NCBI GenBank assembly: GCA_027593305.1
Contig: JAQCJA010000059.1
Span: 1-14,832, forward strand
Length of the DNA stretch: 14,832 nucleotides
Reading direction: 5' to 3'
Source of the DNA: a bacterium
GTDB lineage: Bacteria > Latescibacterota > UBA2968 > UBA8231
Shown: piece by piece, positions 1 through 7,491 of the stretch
How positions within the stretch are numbered: position 1 is the stretch's first letter
Layout: the number at the start of each line of letters is the position of its first letter
Position numbers and translations under genes: made by a program
Notes under the pieces: generated by a model
Told to the model about the DNA's origin: nothing
Seen by the model: only the letters and a program-made list of their open reading frames with translations
The model's database searches: none

Positions 1-36
1 GGGCCGTCCCCATCACGCCAACAGGAGCCCTCCCCG

Positions 37-2151
37 ATGAAGCTGCCAACGGGAGCCGACCATCTGTCCTGGCGGAACGCCCAAGTATTGTTGGGAGTCC
101 TCAGCGCCACCCTCTATGCCGGATGCAGCATTGAAGCCCCCTCATCCAGCACGAGCACGAACTTCGTCATCTCGATTCCGGTCGCAAACGACAGTACCCG
201 GATCGAAGAGCTCGTAGGTGATCGCGATGACTTCCTGGAGATAGATCCTACCACAGGCGGCATGAAACTCCGTGTCGCCCTGCCTCTTCCCAGCAACGAC
301 CCCTCCGCACCGTCTGAGATCCTGGGCATCGCTGAAGTGGGCAGCAATCTCAAGGTCACACCGACGGCCAACAGGTTCAGCACCGCCATCGGTGAATTGT
401 CGATTCCCGGCCAGACGATCCCCGAAATCGCCGTCGGCTTCGGGGCGATCACCGGCCAGAATGTGGCGGCAGGAACCGTGATCCCAGCCATTCCAGGGAC
501 CAGCTTTGGTACGGCAGTTCCCCTGCCACTGGCCAATGTGACGTCTCTGTCGATCACCACAGGCGGTCTCGATGTGGTGGTAGACAACGATATGCCGATC
601 GCCCTGTCCGGCGTGATTCTGTCGTTGTTCGACGAACAGGCGGGGGCAGCCATCGATGAGATCGACCTCGGTACGATCCCCGCAAGTGGTGGCCGAGCCA
701 GCGGCTCGTTTGAGTTGGCAGGGCGCACGATCTCCGGCGACCTGAGCGTCGAGGTCTCGGGCAACACGGTCGCCGCCACCAACGTTACGGCTGGTGCCAA
801 CGACGAATTGCGCATCAACGCCGTGCTGCAGGCACTGCTCGTGTCCGAGGCGACGGCGCTGATTCCCCAGCAGGAATTCGAGGATCGCCAGACGCTGGAC
901 TTTCCCGATGATCGTATCCAGGTCACCGCGGCTGGCATTAGTGAAGGTGGCCTGACGCTGGTGGTGACCAACAACATTCCGATCGTCATGGAAGTCGAGC
1001 TGACCCTCCCAGACCTGGTGGACGCAGAAGGCAACCCCCAGAGCTTCCTGCTCGAGTCGCTGCTCTTTGGAGAACCTCGTGAGATCAACTTTGACCTTAC
1101 GAACAATGTTTTCGCGCCAGCAGACCCACTACAGATGCGTATCGAGTATCGCGCCCGGACCTTCGATTCCGACACGCAGGTTACTATCGCCTCCAATGGT
1201 GAGATCGATATCGAAGCGGTCACTGAAGAGTTGGTATTCAGCCGGGTGCAGGGCAGCCTCAATGAAATCCGTCTGGAGATCCCGAAGCAGTCACGCGAAG
1301 TCGAATTTCCCGCGGGTCTCGACAATGTCAACATCGCCACTGCAAGCCTTGCCGTGCACGTTACCAGCGGCGTCAGCTTTCTTGCCGACGTGGATATCCT
1401 GTTTACCGGGGTCAACGACAAGGGCGAAACGGGCACTCTCGTTGTGCGTGAAACCTTTGAGCGTGGTGATCCCGCCGCTCCGAAGAGTGACACACTGTTT
1501 GTCAGTTCCGCGCAGTTTACCGACTTCCTCAATCTGCTGCCGACGTCGATCACCGTGGAACCGGTCATCATCGTTGGTGATGGTCTGGAGGAGGAGATTA
1601 TCGAAGCGGATCACTTTGTCGCTCTCGACAGTGTCGTTTTCCGCACGGAGCCACGGCTGACGGTGTTGTCCGATACACGCATCGACCCGGACGTGCAGGA
1701 CATCAGCTTCCGCGACTCGGAATCCCGTGGCAGGATCGAGACCAATTTTATCAGCGCCAGCGTACTGACGGAGATCGAGAGCCGGATACCCCTTGGGGTC
1801 GGCGTTCGCCTGATGGTCGCCAGCACGCCCGAGGCGGTATACGACACAAACAGTGCCGACTTTGTCGCAGCGATTCCTGGCTTCGATCAAGGTCGGTTCG
1901 AGGTCGCCGCAGCGCCTGTTGACGCCAACGGGGTTGCCAGTGGCACGACGACAAGCACTATCGAGATCGATCTGACCAAGAATGACGTCCTCAAGTTCAT
2001 TCTCGAGGACGATGGTGGCTCACTGTATTCCGGGGTGCGAGTCACCCTGCCGTCTTCGGGCGGCGAAGTGGAGATTCGCGCCAATGATTTCATCAACGTC
2101 ATCGCCGGTCTTCGTGTTGAGCTCGAGCTCAACAAAGACCTGGTCGAATAG
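37..2151 (+). CDS. Large repeat-containing outer-membrane lipoprotein, unknown function
   Basis: This 704-residue protein matches no family I can name. The start is set by AGGAG at 23-27, nine bases before ATG. Residues 1-29 look like a lipoprotein signal peptide: a long N-region, the hydrophobic stretch AQVLLGVLSATLYAG, then Cys30 (YAGC lipobox; Tyr at -3 is not ideal). Ser at +2 argues for outer-membrane sorting by the Lol rule known in proteobacteria. The rest is beta-rich with almost no helix-like sequence. Four segments resemble one another: GGLDVVVDNDMPIAL (about 176), GGLTLVVTNNIPIVM (about 304), ASLAVHVTSGVSFLA (about 436) and ASVLTEIESRIPLGV (about 574). They suggest repeated beta-sandwich modules, perhaps of LEA-2-like type, but that is inference. 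The C-terminus (FINVIAGLRVELELNKDL) also looks like a closing beta strand. The barrel-protein gene follows after 23 bp, so the two are probably one operon and partners in the envelope. Confidence 0.75.
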   Translation: MKLPTGADHLSWRNAQVLLGVLSATLYAGCSIEAPSSSTSTNFVISIPVANDSTRIEELVGDRDDFLEIDPTTGGMKLRVALPLPSNDPSAPSEILGIAEVGSNLKVTPTANRFSTAIGELSIPGQTIPEIAVGFGAITGQNVAAGTVIPAIPGTSFGTAVPLPLANVTSLSITTGGLDVVVDNDMPIALSGVILSLFDEQAGAAIDEIDLGTIPASGGRASGSFELAGRTISGDLSVEVSGNTVAATNVTAGANDELRINAVLQALLVSEATALIPQQEFEDRQTLDFPDDRIQVTAAGISEGGLTLVVTNNIPIVMEVELTLPDLVDAEGNPQSFLLESLLFGEPREINFDLTNNVFAPADPLQMRIEYRARTFDSDTQVTIASNGEIDIEAVTEELVFSRVQGSLNEIRLEIPKQSREVEFPAGLDNVNIATASLAVHVTSGVSFLADVDILFTGVNDKGETGTLVVRETFERGDPAAPKSDTLFVSSAQFTDFLNLLPTSITVEPVIIVGDGLEEEIIEADHFVALDSVVFRTEPRLTVLSDTRIDPDVQDISFRDSESRGRIETNFISASVLTEIESRIPLGVGVRLMVASTPEAVYDTNSADFVAAIPGFDQGRFEVAAAPVDANGVASGTTTSTIEIDLTKNDVLKFILEDDGGSLYSGVRVTLPSSGGEVEIRANDFINVIAGLRVELELNKDLVE

Positions 2152-2174
2152 GCTGAGGAAGGGAGGATACTGAC

Positions 2175-3632
2175 ATGTCGAAACGGATGATCGGATACAC
2201 CTTCGCCAGCCTTGTGGTGGGTTTGCTGGTGACGCAGACGGCACACGCAATCGGTTATGGTGACAGCCAGCCTCGGGCGATGGGACTGGCGGGCAGCTAC
2301 ACGGCGATGGCTCGCGGTGTGGATGCACTGTACTGGAATCCCGCCAACCTGGCGCTAAGCGACAGTCCCAAGTTCTCACTTCCTCTGGTCGGGGGGGGGA
2401 GCTATGTCCTTGAGAACAACAGCTGGTCGGTCTCGACCTACAACGACTTCAACGGTGCCTTCATCGATGAGGGCATGAAGGATGACATGCTCTCGGACCT
2501 GGACACGGACGGCCTCCAGTTCAACACCGACTTGGGTCTGTCCCTGCCGGTGGTGGGGGGCGTAGCATTTCCCATGCCGTGGGGGTTGAGCAGTGCCATG
2601 GCCTTCGACTTCCGCCTCGGAGTCGAAGGGCAGGTGCCAGGAGACATGATTGAGTTTCTCCTGCGCGGCAACCAGTTCGAGCGTGAGCGCCTCGCCGACG
2701 GGCGCGACGCGAACTACGACATCGCCGAGTGGGACGGCGAGGCCTGGGGTCTTGGTGTGTTCAGCTGGGGTCTGGCCAAGCCCTGGATCCCTGCTCCGTT
2801 GAAGCCCTACGTCAGCCAGTTCGCTGTGGGTACCACCCTGAAGGTGATGGGAGGCGGTCTCGTCGAGGTGACCGATTCGGACGGTGGATTTGTCACGCGC
2901 GTCAGCGGCTCGCAGCTGAACGCGAACGGCGTCGCCCGGGCGGGCGGAGGCATTGGCTTCGGCGTGGATCTCGGCGCAGTTGGCGTCACCCGTGACGGCA
3001 AGACCACCGTGGGCATGTCTTTGGTGAACCTCCTGGACGTCATGAACTGGAGCATCAGTGCTCAGCAGGACTCGGTTTTCGTCGTCGCCGAAGGAGTCTC
3101 CGTCACCAGCTTCACGGGCAAGGACGGCTTCGACGAGATCTTCGACAATCCTCGAGAGGTCGTGCTGGCAGACGGCCGTACCGACACGGTTTCCGAAAGT
3201 GAGGTCGATGCGGCGATCTGGGCGGCTGGCGATCCCGTTTTCCATTCCGAGCAGGATATCAGCAGTTTCAGCCGTTCTTTGCCGGCCATGTTGCGGCTGG
3301 GAGTGGCCCACAAGCCGCTCCCGAGGTTGACAGTGGCGGCCAACTACGATCAGGCTTTCAGCACCGGTCTCGGCATCAGCAGCACGCCCCGTGTCTCGCT
3401 GGCCGCCGAGTATCGCTTGGTGAACTGGTTTCCCGTCCGCTTCGGACTTTCGGCTGGCGGACGCGGAGGAAGGTCCTCGGCGTTCGGGTTCGCCTTCGGC
3501 CCCGTCATCGTCAAACGCTTTCAGATGGTGTTGGCGGAGTTGTCCCTGACCAACCGGGGTGGATTCTTCCCTGGCAGTTCGCAAGGTGCGGGTATTTCTT
3601 TCAACCTGTTTCGCATTCAACTCAACCGGTAG
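2175..3632 (+). CDS. Outer-membrane beta-barrel protein, PorV/FadL-like
   Basis: This 485-residue protein begins with a classical signal peptide, MSKRMIGYTFASLVVGLLV, with probable cleavage after AHA at residue 25. The mature N-terminus contains PRAMGLAGSYTAMARGVDAL followed by YWNPANLAL. This is the signature of the FadL/OmpP1 and PorV/UPF0164-like barrels, where 'RAMGxGGAxTAxARGxDAxYWNPAxLA' is typical. The rest alternates short amphipathic beta strands with Gly/Asp loops and ends in a strand-like FNLFRIQLNR, as expected of a barrel. By analogy it may pass hydrophobic compounds or serve as an envelope assembly factor; the substrate is unknown. GGGAGG at 2161-2166 supports the start. It follows the lipoprotein gene closely and ends at a strong terminator. 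A run of nine G lies at 2391-2399 in codons 73-75, and the stop codon sits in a 16-bp tandem duplication. I am confident in the barrel and surface location, less so in the subfamily. Confidence 0.75.
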   Translation: MSKRMIGYTFASLVVGLLVTQTAHAIGYGDSQPRAMGLAGSYTAMARGVDALYWNPANLALSDSPKFSLPLVGGGSYVLENNSWSVSTYNDFNGAFIDEGMKDDMLSDLDTDGLQFNTDLGLSLPVVGGVAFPMPWGLSSAMAFDFRLGVEGQVPGDMIEFLLRGNQFERERLADGRDANYDIAEWDGEAWGLGVFSWGLAKPWIPAPLKPYVSQFAVGTTLKVMGGGLVEVTDSDGGFVTRVSGSQLNANGVARAGGGIGFGVDLGAVGVTRDGKTTVGMSLVNLLDVMNWSISAQQDSVFVVAEGVSVTSFTGKDGFDEIFDNPREVVLADGRTDTVSESEVDAAIWAAGDPVFHSEQDISSFSRSLPAMLRLGVAHKPLPRLTVAANYDQAFSTGLGISSTPRVSLAAEYRLVNWFPVRFGLSAGGRGGRSSAFGFAFGPVIVKRFQMVLAELSLTNRGGFFPGSSQGAGISFNLFRIQLNR

Positions 3633-3647
3633 GCAACTCAACCGGTA
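3618..3647 (+). repeat. 16-bp-period tandem duplication across the barrel gene stop codon
   Basis: The 14-mer CAACTCAACCGGTA occurs at 3618-3631 and again at 3634-3647, separated by GG. The TAG stop of the barrel gene is inside the first copy. This looks like a small tandem duplication at the gene end. Confidence 0.8.
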
Positions 3648-3676
3648 AGTCTTACCTGCAAGTTTTGCGCGTCCAC

Positions 3677-3707
3677 GGGGCCGGCGGCAATGCCGGCCCC
3701 TTTTTTT
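3677..3707 (+). terminator. Strong intrinsic terminator after the lipoprotein/barrel operon
   Basis: GGGGCCGGC (3677-3685) pairs perfectly with GCCGGCCCC (3692-3700) across a six-base loop, giving a 9-bp all-GC stem. Seven T follow directly at 3701-3707. It lies 45 bases after the barrel gene stop and should end the operon. Confidence 0.93.
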
Positions 3708-3804
3708 GCCTTTTCTTGTCGAAATAGCGGAAAATCGCTGGCCGATCTGCAGAACCCGCCGATACAAAAGAACAGCGGGTATTCTCCCTTTTTTTCCCAA
3801 CGCT

Positions 3805-3873
3805 GCGTCAGGGAAGGGTTGGTGGCTCTCCTGCCACCCTGTAGACGCGGCGAAGTCCCTTGCCCCAAGGAGG
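3805..3873 (+). promoter_or_regulatory. Structured leader and partly paired Shine-Dalgarno of the DUF5610 gene
   Basis: The leader can form a composite hairpin. GCGT (3805-3808) pairs with ACGC (3845-3848), CAGGG (3809-3813) with CCCTG (3837-3841), and TGGC (3823-3826) with GCCA (3833-3836) around the loop TCTCCT. There is a nine-base bulge at 3814-3822 and a TAG bulge at 3842-3844. Just downstream, CCTT (3858-3861) can pair with AAGG (3867-3870), which is the first half of the very strong Shine-Dalgarno AAGGAGG (3867-3873). The pairing is visible in the sequence; a regulatory role is inference. No known riboswitch class is clearly matched. Confidence 0.35.
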
Positions 3874-3879
3874 ATCGGC

Positions 3880-4488
3880 ATGCAAGTCGGGACAACTCAG
3901 AGTCAGAGCACAGCGCAGAGTTATGGCACCACTCAGATTCACAGCCTCGTCGCTTCGCTCAGCATCACGACGCAGATCGAGGCGTGCGGCACCATTACCA
4001 AAGAGGACGGTTCCACCGAAGCCGTCATGCTGTCGATCGGACGCACGATCGACATCAGTTATGCAGAACAGGTCATCCAGACCGAACTGGGCGATTCCTT
4101 CGCCAACGCCCTGAGTGAAGCAGGAATTGACACGCAGGACCTCGAGGACGCGCTCTCCGGAGCAACAGACTTCTCCCCCGAGGCCACGGCCAAGCGCATC
4201 GTTGACTTCGCCACATCCTTTCTGGGGGCCTTCAAGGGCAATCACCTGGAACAGGAAGGCAACGCCCAGATCGACGGGTTCTCGCAACTGATCAAGGACG
4301 CCGTCGATGAGGGCTCCAAACAGTCTCGCGACCTGCTGGAGGGGATCGGCAGGATCTCGTCCCAGGTGACGGAGGAAGTCGACCGTACCTACCGCCTCGT
4401 CATGCAAGGTATCGATGACTTTTCGGATCGGGAGCGGGCCGCACTGGCGGCGCCAGAGGAAGTTGTCGAGGAGCCCCTCGTTATCTGA
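3880..4488 (+). CDS. DUF5610-type protein, function unknown
   Basis: This encodes 202 residues from the ATG that follows AAGGAGG by six bases. The frame is open back to 3706, but that start lies in the upstream terminator and is not credible. Residues 1-60 are Ser/Thr/Gln-rich with some beta pattern (TTQIHSLVASLSITTQIEA). From about residue 90 the protein is helical: ATAKRIVDFATSFLGAFKG, then FSQLIKDAVDEGSKQSRDLL, then EEVDRTYRLVMQGIDDF. This helical region resembles the DUF5610 family as I remember it, whose members share the 'I.FA...L.A..' and 'G...ar..L..lg.....v...i..t...v..gl..F' patterns. No signal peptide or membrane segment is seen, so it is probably cytoplasmic. No catalytic motif is visible. 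It is a single-gene unit, with terminators on both sides and its own foldable leader. Confidence 0.72.
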   Translation: MQVGTTQSQSTAQSYGTTQIHSLVASLSITTQIEACGTITKEDGSTEAVMLSIGRTIDISYAEQVIQTELGDSFANALSEAGIDTQDLEDALSGATDFSPEATAKRIVDFATSFLGAFKGNHLEQEGNAQIDGFSQLIKDAVDEGSKQSRDLLEGIGRISSQVTEEVDRTYRLVMQGIDDFSDRERAALAAPEEVVEEPLVI

Positions 4489-4514
4489 GCCTGCCCCCAG
4501 AAGCGACGCTCTGC

Positions 4515-4552
4515 CAGCGCCCCGCAACCGCAAGGTATCGGGGCGCTGTTTC
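4515..4552 (+). terminator. Intrinsic terminator after the DUF5610 gene
   Basis: CAGCGCCCCG (4515-4524) pairs with CGGGGCGCTG (4539-4548) for ten base pairs. The stem continues past a 2x2 internal loop as ACC/GGT capped by a GCAA tetraloop. The tail is a modest U-tract, TTTCGTTCT. The position, 27 bases after the stop codon, fits. Confidence 0.82.
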
Positions 4553-4635
4553 GTTCTGCCAGAAGCGCACGAGCACGTGCAACACATGTCATAGCGGCAG
4601 ATTCACGCTATATGTAATTCCACTACTGGCTCTGA

Positions 4636-4664
4636 AGAACAGTCGTAAAACGTTTCTGTACAAT
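4636..4664 (+). promoter_or_regulatory. Candidate sigma-70-type promoter of clpB
   Basis: The AT-rich stretch before clpB holds TACAAT at 4659-4664 (5 of 6 to the -10 consensus). A weak -35, AGAACA (4636-4641), lies 17 bp upstream. Transcription would start near 4671, leaving a 5' UTR of about 90 bases. I saw no CIRCE element, HAIR box or clear sigma-32 promoter, so the heat-shock control of this gene is not explained by a known operator. Confidence 0.35.
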
Positions 4665-4707
4665 ATGTTATGCCCAACATCGTGCGACCCCCGATGAGGT
4701 TCGGACC

Positions 4708-4762
4708 GAGTTTTGCCTTCTGTTGGGAAGATGAACCACCCGGACGACGAGGAACTCAAATG
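4708..4762 (+). promoter_or_regulatory. Putative RNA thermometer hiding the clpB Shine-Dalgarno
   Basis: In the clpB 5' UTR, GAGTT (4708-4712) pairs with AACTC (4753-4757). After a UUG bulge, CCTT (4716-4719) pairs with GAGG (4749-4752), the Shine-Dalgarno itself (last pair U-G). The interior can close further: TTGGG (4723-4727) pairs with CCCGG (4739-4743), partly by wobble. A stem close to the ATG, with a bulged G beside a pyrimidine-rich anti-SD strand (UUGCCUU), is reminiscent of ROSE-type thermometers. The pairing is seen in the sequence; thermometer function is inference. Confidence 0.4.
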
Positions 4763-7393
4763 AATCAGGACAAGCTGACCCACAAATCCCAGCAGGCCCT
4801 GCAGGCGGCACAGCAACTGGCGTTGCGCCATGGACACCCGGAGCTTGATGTGCCGCATCTGGTCGTGACCCTTCTCGAGCAGGAGGGCGTCGTCGTGCCG
4901 CGTATTCTGCAGCGGATCGGCATCGACATGGGCGCACTGCGGCAGCAACTGGATGCGGCCCTGGCAAAGCGTCCGCGCGTATCCGGAGGCAGCGCCGAAC
5001 TACGCATGACTCGTTCGCTGTCCCAGGTCCTGGCCCAGGCCGAGGCCGAGGCCAAGGCGCTGAAGGACAACTTCGTCTCGGTGGAGCACATCGGCCTGGC
5101 TCTCATCGGCGATGGCGGCACGAGCGAAACCCACCGCATCCTTGCCGAAGCCGGTGTCACCCGTGCCAACTTCCTGCAGGCCCTCACAGATGTGCGCGGC
5201 ACGCAGCGCGTGACCTCCGCAGATCCGGAAGCCAGCTACGAGGCTCTGGAGAAGTACGGTGTTGATCTGGTCTCCCTGGCGCGGGCGGGCAAACTCGACC
5301 CGGTCATCGGCCGCGACGACGAGATCCGACGCGTGATCCGCATCCTGTCGCGAAAAACGAAGAACAACCCGGTACTGATCGGTGAACCCGGTGTCGGCAA
5401 GACGGCCATCGTCGAGGGGCTGGCACAGAGGATCGTACGGGGAGACGTCCCGGAGTGGATGAAGGACCGTGCCGTTTTCAGCCTCGATCTGGGCGCCCTC
5501 ATTTCCGGCGCCAAGTACCGTGGCGAATTTGAGGAACGCCTGAAGGCTGTGCTCAAGGAGATCACCGAGAGTGACGGCCGTATCCTGCTGTTCATCGACG
5601 AGATCCACAATATCGTCGGCGCCGGCAGGACCGAGGGTTCGACGGACGCGGGCAATCTGCTCAAACCGATGCTGGCCCGTGGTGAGTTGCACTGCATCGG
5701 GGCCACAACGCTGGACGAGCATCGTCTGCACATCGAGAAGGATGCGGCTCTGGAACGTCGTTTTCAGCCCGTCATGGTCGATGCGCCCAACGTGGAGGAC
5801 ACAATTTCCATCCTCCGTGGCCTGCGCGAGCGCTACGAACTCTACCACGGTGTCCGCATCCAGGACAATGCTCTGGTAGGGGCGGCGGTACTCTCCGACC
5901 GCTACATCAGTGACCGGTTTCTACCGGACAAGGCGATCGATCTGATCGACGAAGCTTGCGCTTCGATTCGCACCGAAATGGATTCGATGCCGGCAGAGCT
6001 GGACAGTGTGACGCGGCGTGTGATGCAGCTGGAGATCGAGGAAGCGGCGTTGAAAAAAGAGAAGGACAAGGCGAGCAAGGATCGTGTCGCCTCCCTGCGC
6101 AAGGAACTGGCGGACCTGAGTTCCGAGGCCGACGTCATGCGCTCACAGTGGCAGTTGGAGAAAGATGCCATCCACCATGTCAGCCAGTTGCGCGAGCAGA
6201 TCGACAGTGTGCGTCTTGAGATCGAAGGAGCCGAGCGCCGTGCAGACCTGAACAAGGCAGCGGAGCTGAAGTACGGAACGTTGCCACAACTGGAAAAGCA
6301 GTTGGCCGACAGCGAGTCCAACGCCGTCGACATGGGCGGGGCACGACTGCTGCGGGAAGAGGTCACGGAAGAGGAAATCGCCGGGATCGTTTCACGCTGG
6401 ACGGGCATTCCCGTGACGCGCCTCGTCGAGGGGGAGCGGGAGAAACTGCTGCGCCTCGACGAGATCCTGCACGAGCGGGTGATCGGTCAGGAAGAGGCGG
6501 TGCAACTGGTGGCAGACGCCGTCATCCGCGCCCGTGCCGGCATCAAGGATCCACGCCGCCCCATCGGTTCCTTCCTGTTTCTTGGACCCACCGGTGTGGG
6601 CAAGACGGAACTGGCCCGGACGCTGGCGCGGGCGTTGTTCGATTCGGCAGAGAGTGTGATCCGCATCGACATGTCCGAGTACATGGAGAAACACACCGTG
6701 TCGAGGCTCATCGGGGCACCCCCCGGGTATGTGGGTTACGAGGAGGGGGGGCAACTGACGGAAGCCGTGCGCCGCAAGCCCTACGCCGTGGTCCTCTTCG
6801 ACGAGATCGAGAAGGCCCATCCCGATGTGTTCAACGCCCTGCTGCAACTGCTCGACGATGGTCGCCTCACCGATGCGCAGGGGCGCACGGTGGATTTCAA
6901 GAACACCGTCGTCATCATGACGTCAAATATCGGGTCGCATCATCTGATGGCAGAGGTGCAGGATGACACCGGCGAGATTCCCGGTGGCGTTCGCGACCGT
7001 GTCATGGCGGAGTTGCACGCGCACTTCCGTCCGGAGTTCCTCAATCGCATTGACGATATCGTCATGTTCAAGCCGTTGTCCCTGAGCCAGATCGAGCGCA
7101 TCGTCGAACTCATGCTCGTGGATCTCGGTCAACGTCTGACGGACCGGCGGTTGCAGTTGCACACAACGGCAGCAGCCCGTGCCTACATCGCTCGCCAGGG
7201 GTACGACCCGGTCTTCGGGGCCCGGCCCCTCAAGCGCTACATCCAGCATCAGGTGGAGACCCGCATCGGCAGGGCCCTGATCGCCGGCGATGTCGCTGAT
7301 GGTGCCACGATCACTGTGGATCTGGAAGAGGGAGAATTGCGCGTGCGCCATCAGCACAGCGGCGACGAAGATGCGACACCTGCGGCGGCCTGA
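4760..7393 (+). CDS. clpB: ATP-dependent disaggregase ClpB (Hsp100)
   Basis: ClpB is a cytoplasmic hexameric AAA+ machine that, with DnaK, threads aggregated proteins through its pore and refolds them. The start at 4760 follows GAGGAA (4749-4754) and gives 877 residues, normal for ClpB; the 30 residues upstream in frame have no family match. The order is: N domain (about 1-145); NBD1 with Walker A GEPGVGKT (208-215), Walker B LLFIDEIHNIVGAG, pore loop KYRGEFEER and the ALERRF arginines; a long coiled-coil middle domain (about 410-525, including LKKEKDKASKDRVASL), which separates ClpB from ClpA and ClpC; then NBD2 with Walker A GPTGVGKT (609-616), Walker B VVLFDEIEKAHPDVF, pore loop GYVGYEEGG and arginine finger FLNRID. 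No ClpP-binding IGF/L loop was seen. The Deg protease gene follows after 98 bp without a terminator. The UTR suggests temperature control of translation. Confidence 0.97.
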   Translation: MNQDKLTHKSQQALQAAQQLALRHGHPELDVPHLVVTLLEQEGVVVPRILQRIGIDMGALRQQLDAALAKRPRVSGGSAELRMTRSLSQVLAQAEAEAKALKDNFVSVEHIGLALIGDGGTSETHRILAEAGVTRANFLQALTDVRGTQRVTSADPEASYEALEKYGVDLVSLARAGKLDPVIGRDDEIRRVIRILSRKTKNNPVLIGEPGVGKTAIVEGLAQRIVRGDVPEWMKDRAVFSLDLGALISGAKYRGEFEERLKAVLKEITESDGRILLFIDEIHNIVGAGRTEGSTDAGNLLKPMLARGELHCIGATTLDEHRLHIEKDAALERRFQPVMVDAPNVEDTISILRGLRERYELYHGVRIQDNALVGAAVLSDRYISDRFLPDKAIDLIDEACASIRTEMDSMPAELDSVTRRVMQLEIEEAALKKEKDKASKDRVASLRKELADLSSEADVMRSQWQLEKDAIHHVSQLREQIDSVRLEIEGAERRADLNKAAELKYGTLPQLEKQLADSESNAVDMGGARLLREEVTEEEIAGIVSRWTGIPVTRLVEGEREKLLRLDEILHERVIGQEEAVQLVADAVIRARAGIKDPRRPIGSFLFLGPTGVGKTELARTLARALFDSAESVIRIDMSEYMEKHTVSRLIGAPPGYVGYEEGGQLTEAVRRKPYAVVLFDEIEKAHPDVFNALLQLLDDGRLTDAQGRTVDFKNTVVIMTSNIGSHHLMAEVQDDTGEIPGGVRDRVMAELHAHFRPEFLNRIDDIVMFKPLSLSQIERIVELMLVDLGQRLTDRRLQLHTTAAARAYIARQGYDPVFGARPLKRYIQHQVETRIGRALIAGDVADGATITVDLEEGELRVRHQHSGDEDATPAAA

Positions 7394-7491
7394 GGTCAGC
7401 TCGAGTCGAGGGCGCTGGGAACCGCTGTGGGCCCGTCTACGTCACTAGACGCGAGACAACTGGAAACACGACACCAAAAAGAGGAAACGCC

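Noticed and set aside
114..1571. Long open frame on the minus strand opposite the lipoprotein gene
   Set aside because: Low-complexity Ser/Arg-rich product with no domain pattern; it mirrors the codon bias of the real plus-strand gene. The same reasoning removes other long antisense frames, such as those opposite the barrel, protease and GH78-like genes.
3721..3765. Two GCCGAT motifs (3741-3746 and 3758-3763) resembling sigma-28 -10 boxes before the DUF5610 gene
   Set aside because: GCCGATAC matches seven of eight positions, but neither has a TAAA -35 at the right distance (GAAA at 3721-3724 is the closest). Chance is likely in this GC-rich sequence.
3811..3873. Resemblance to a cobalamin riboswitch (GGGAAgggttGGTG, then TGCCACCCTGT, then GGCGAAG)
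   Set aside because: The spacing is too short, the middle helices are missing, and the usual closing box (AGCCAGGAGACCTGCC) is not present. A DUF5610 gene is not a normal B12 target. A search with the Rfam cobalamin model would settle it.
3706..3879. Longer N-terminus for the DUF5610 protein
   Set aside because: The extension begins in the U-tract of the upstream terminator and crosses AAGGAGG; the start after that site is far better.
4670..4759. 30-residue N-terminal extension of ClpB
   Set aside because: It has no ClpB homology, and GAGGAA directly precedes the ATG at 4760, where the known N domain begins.
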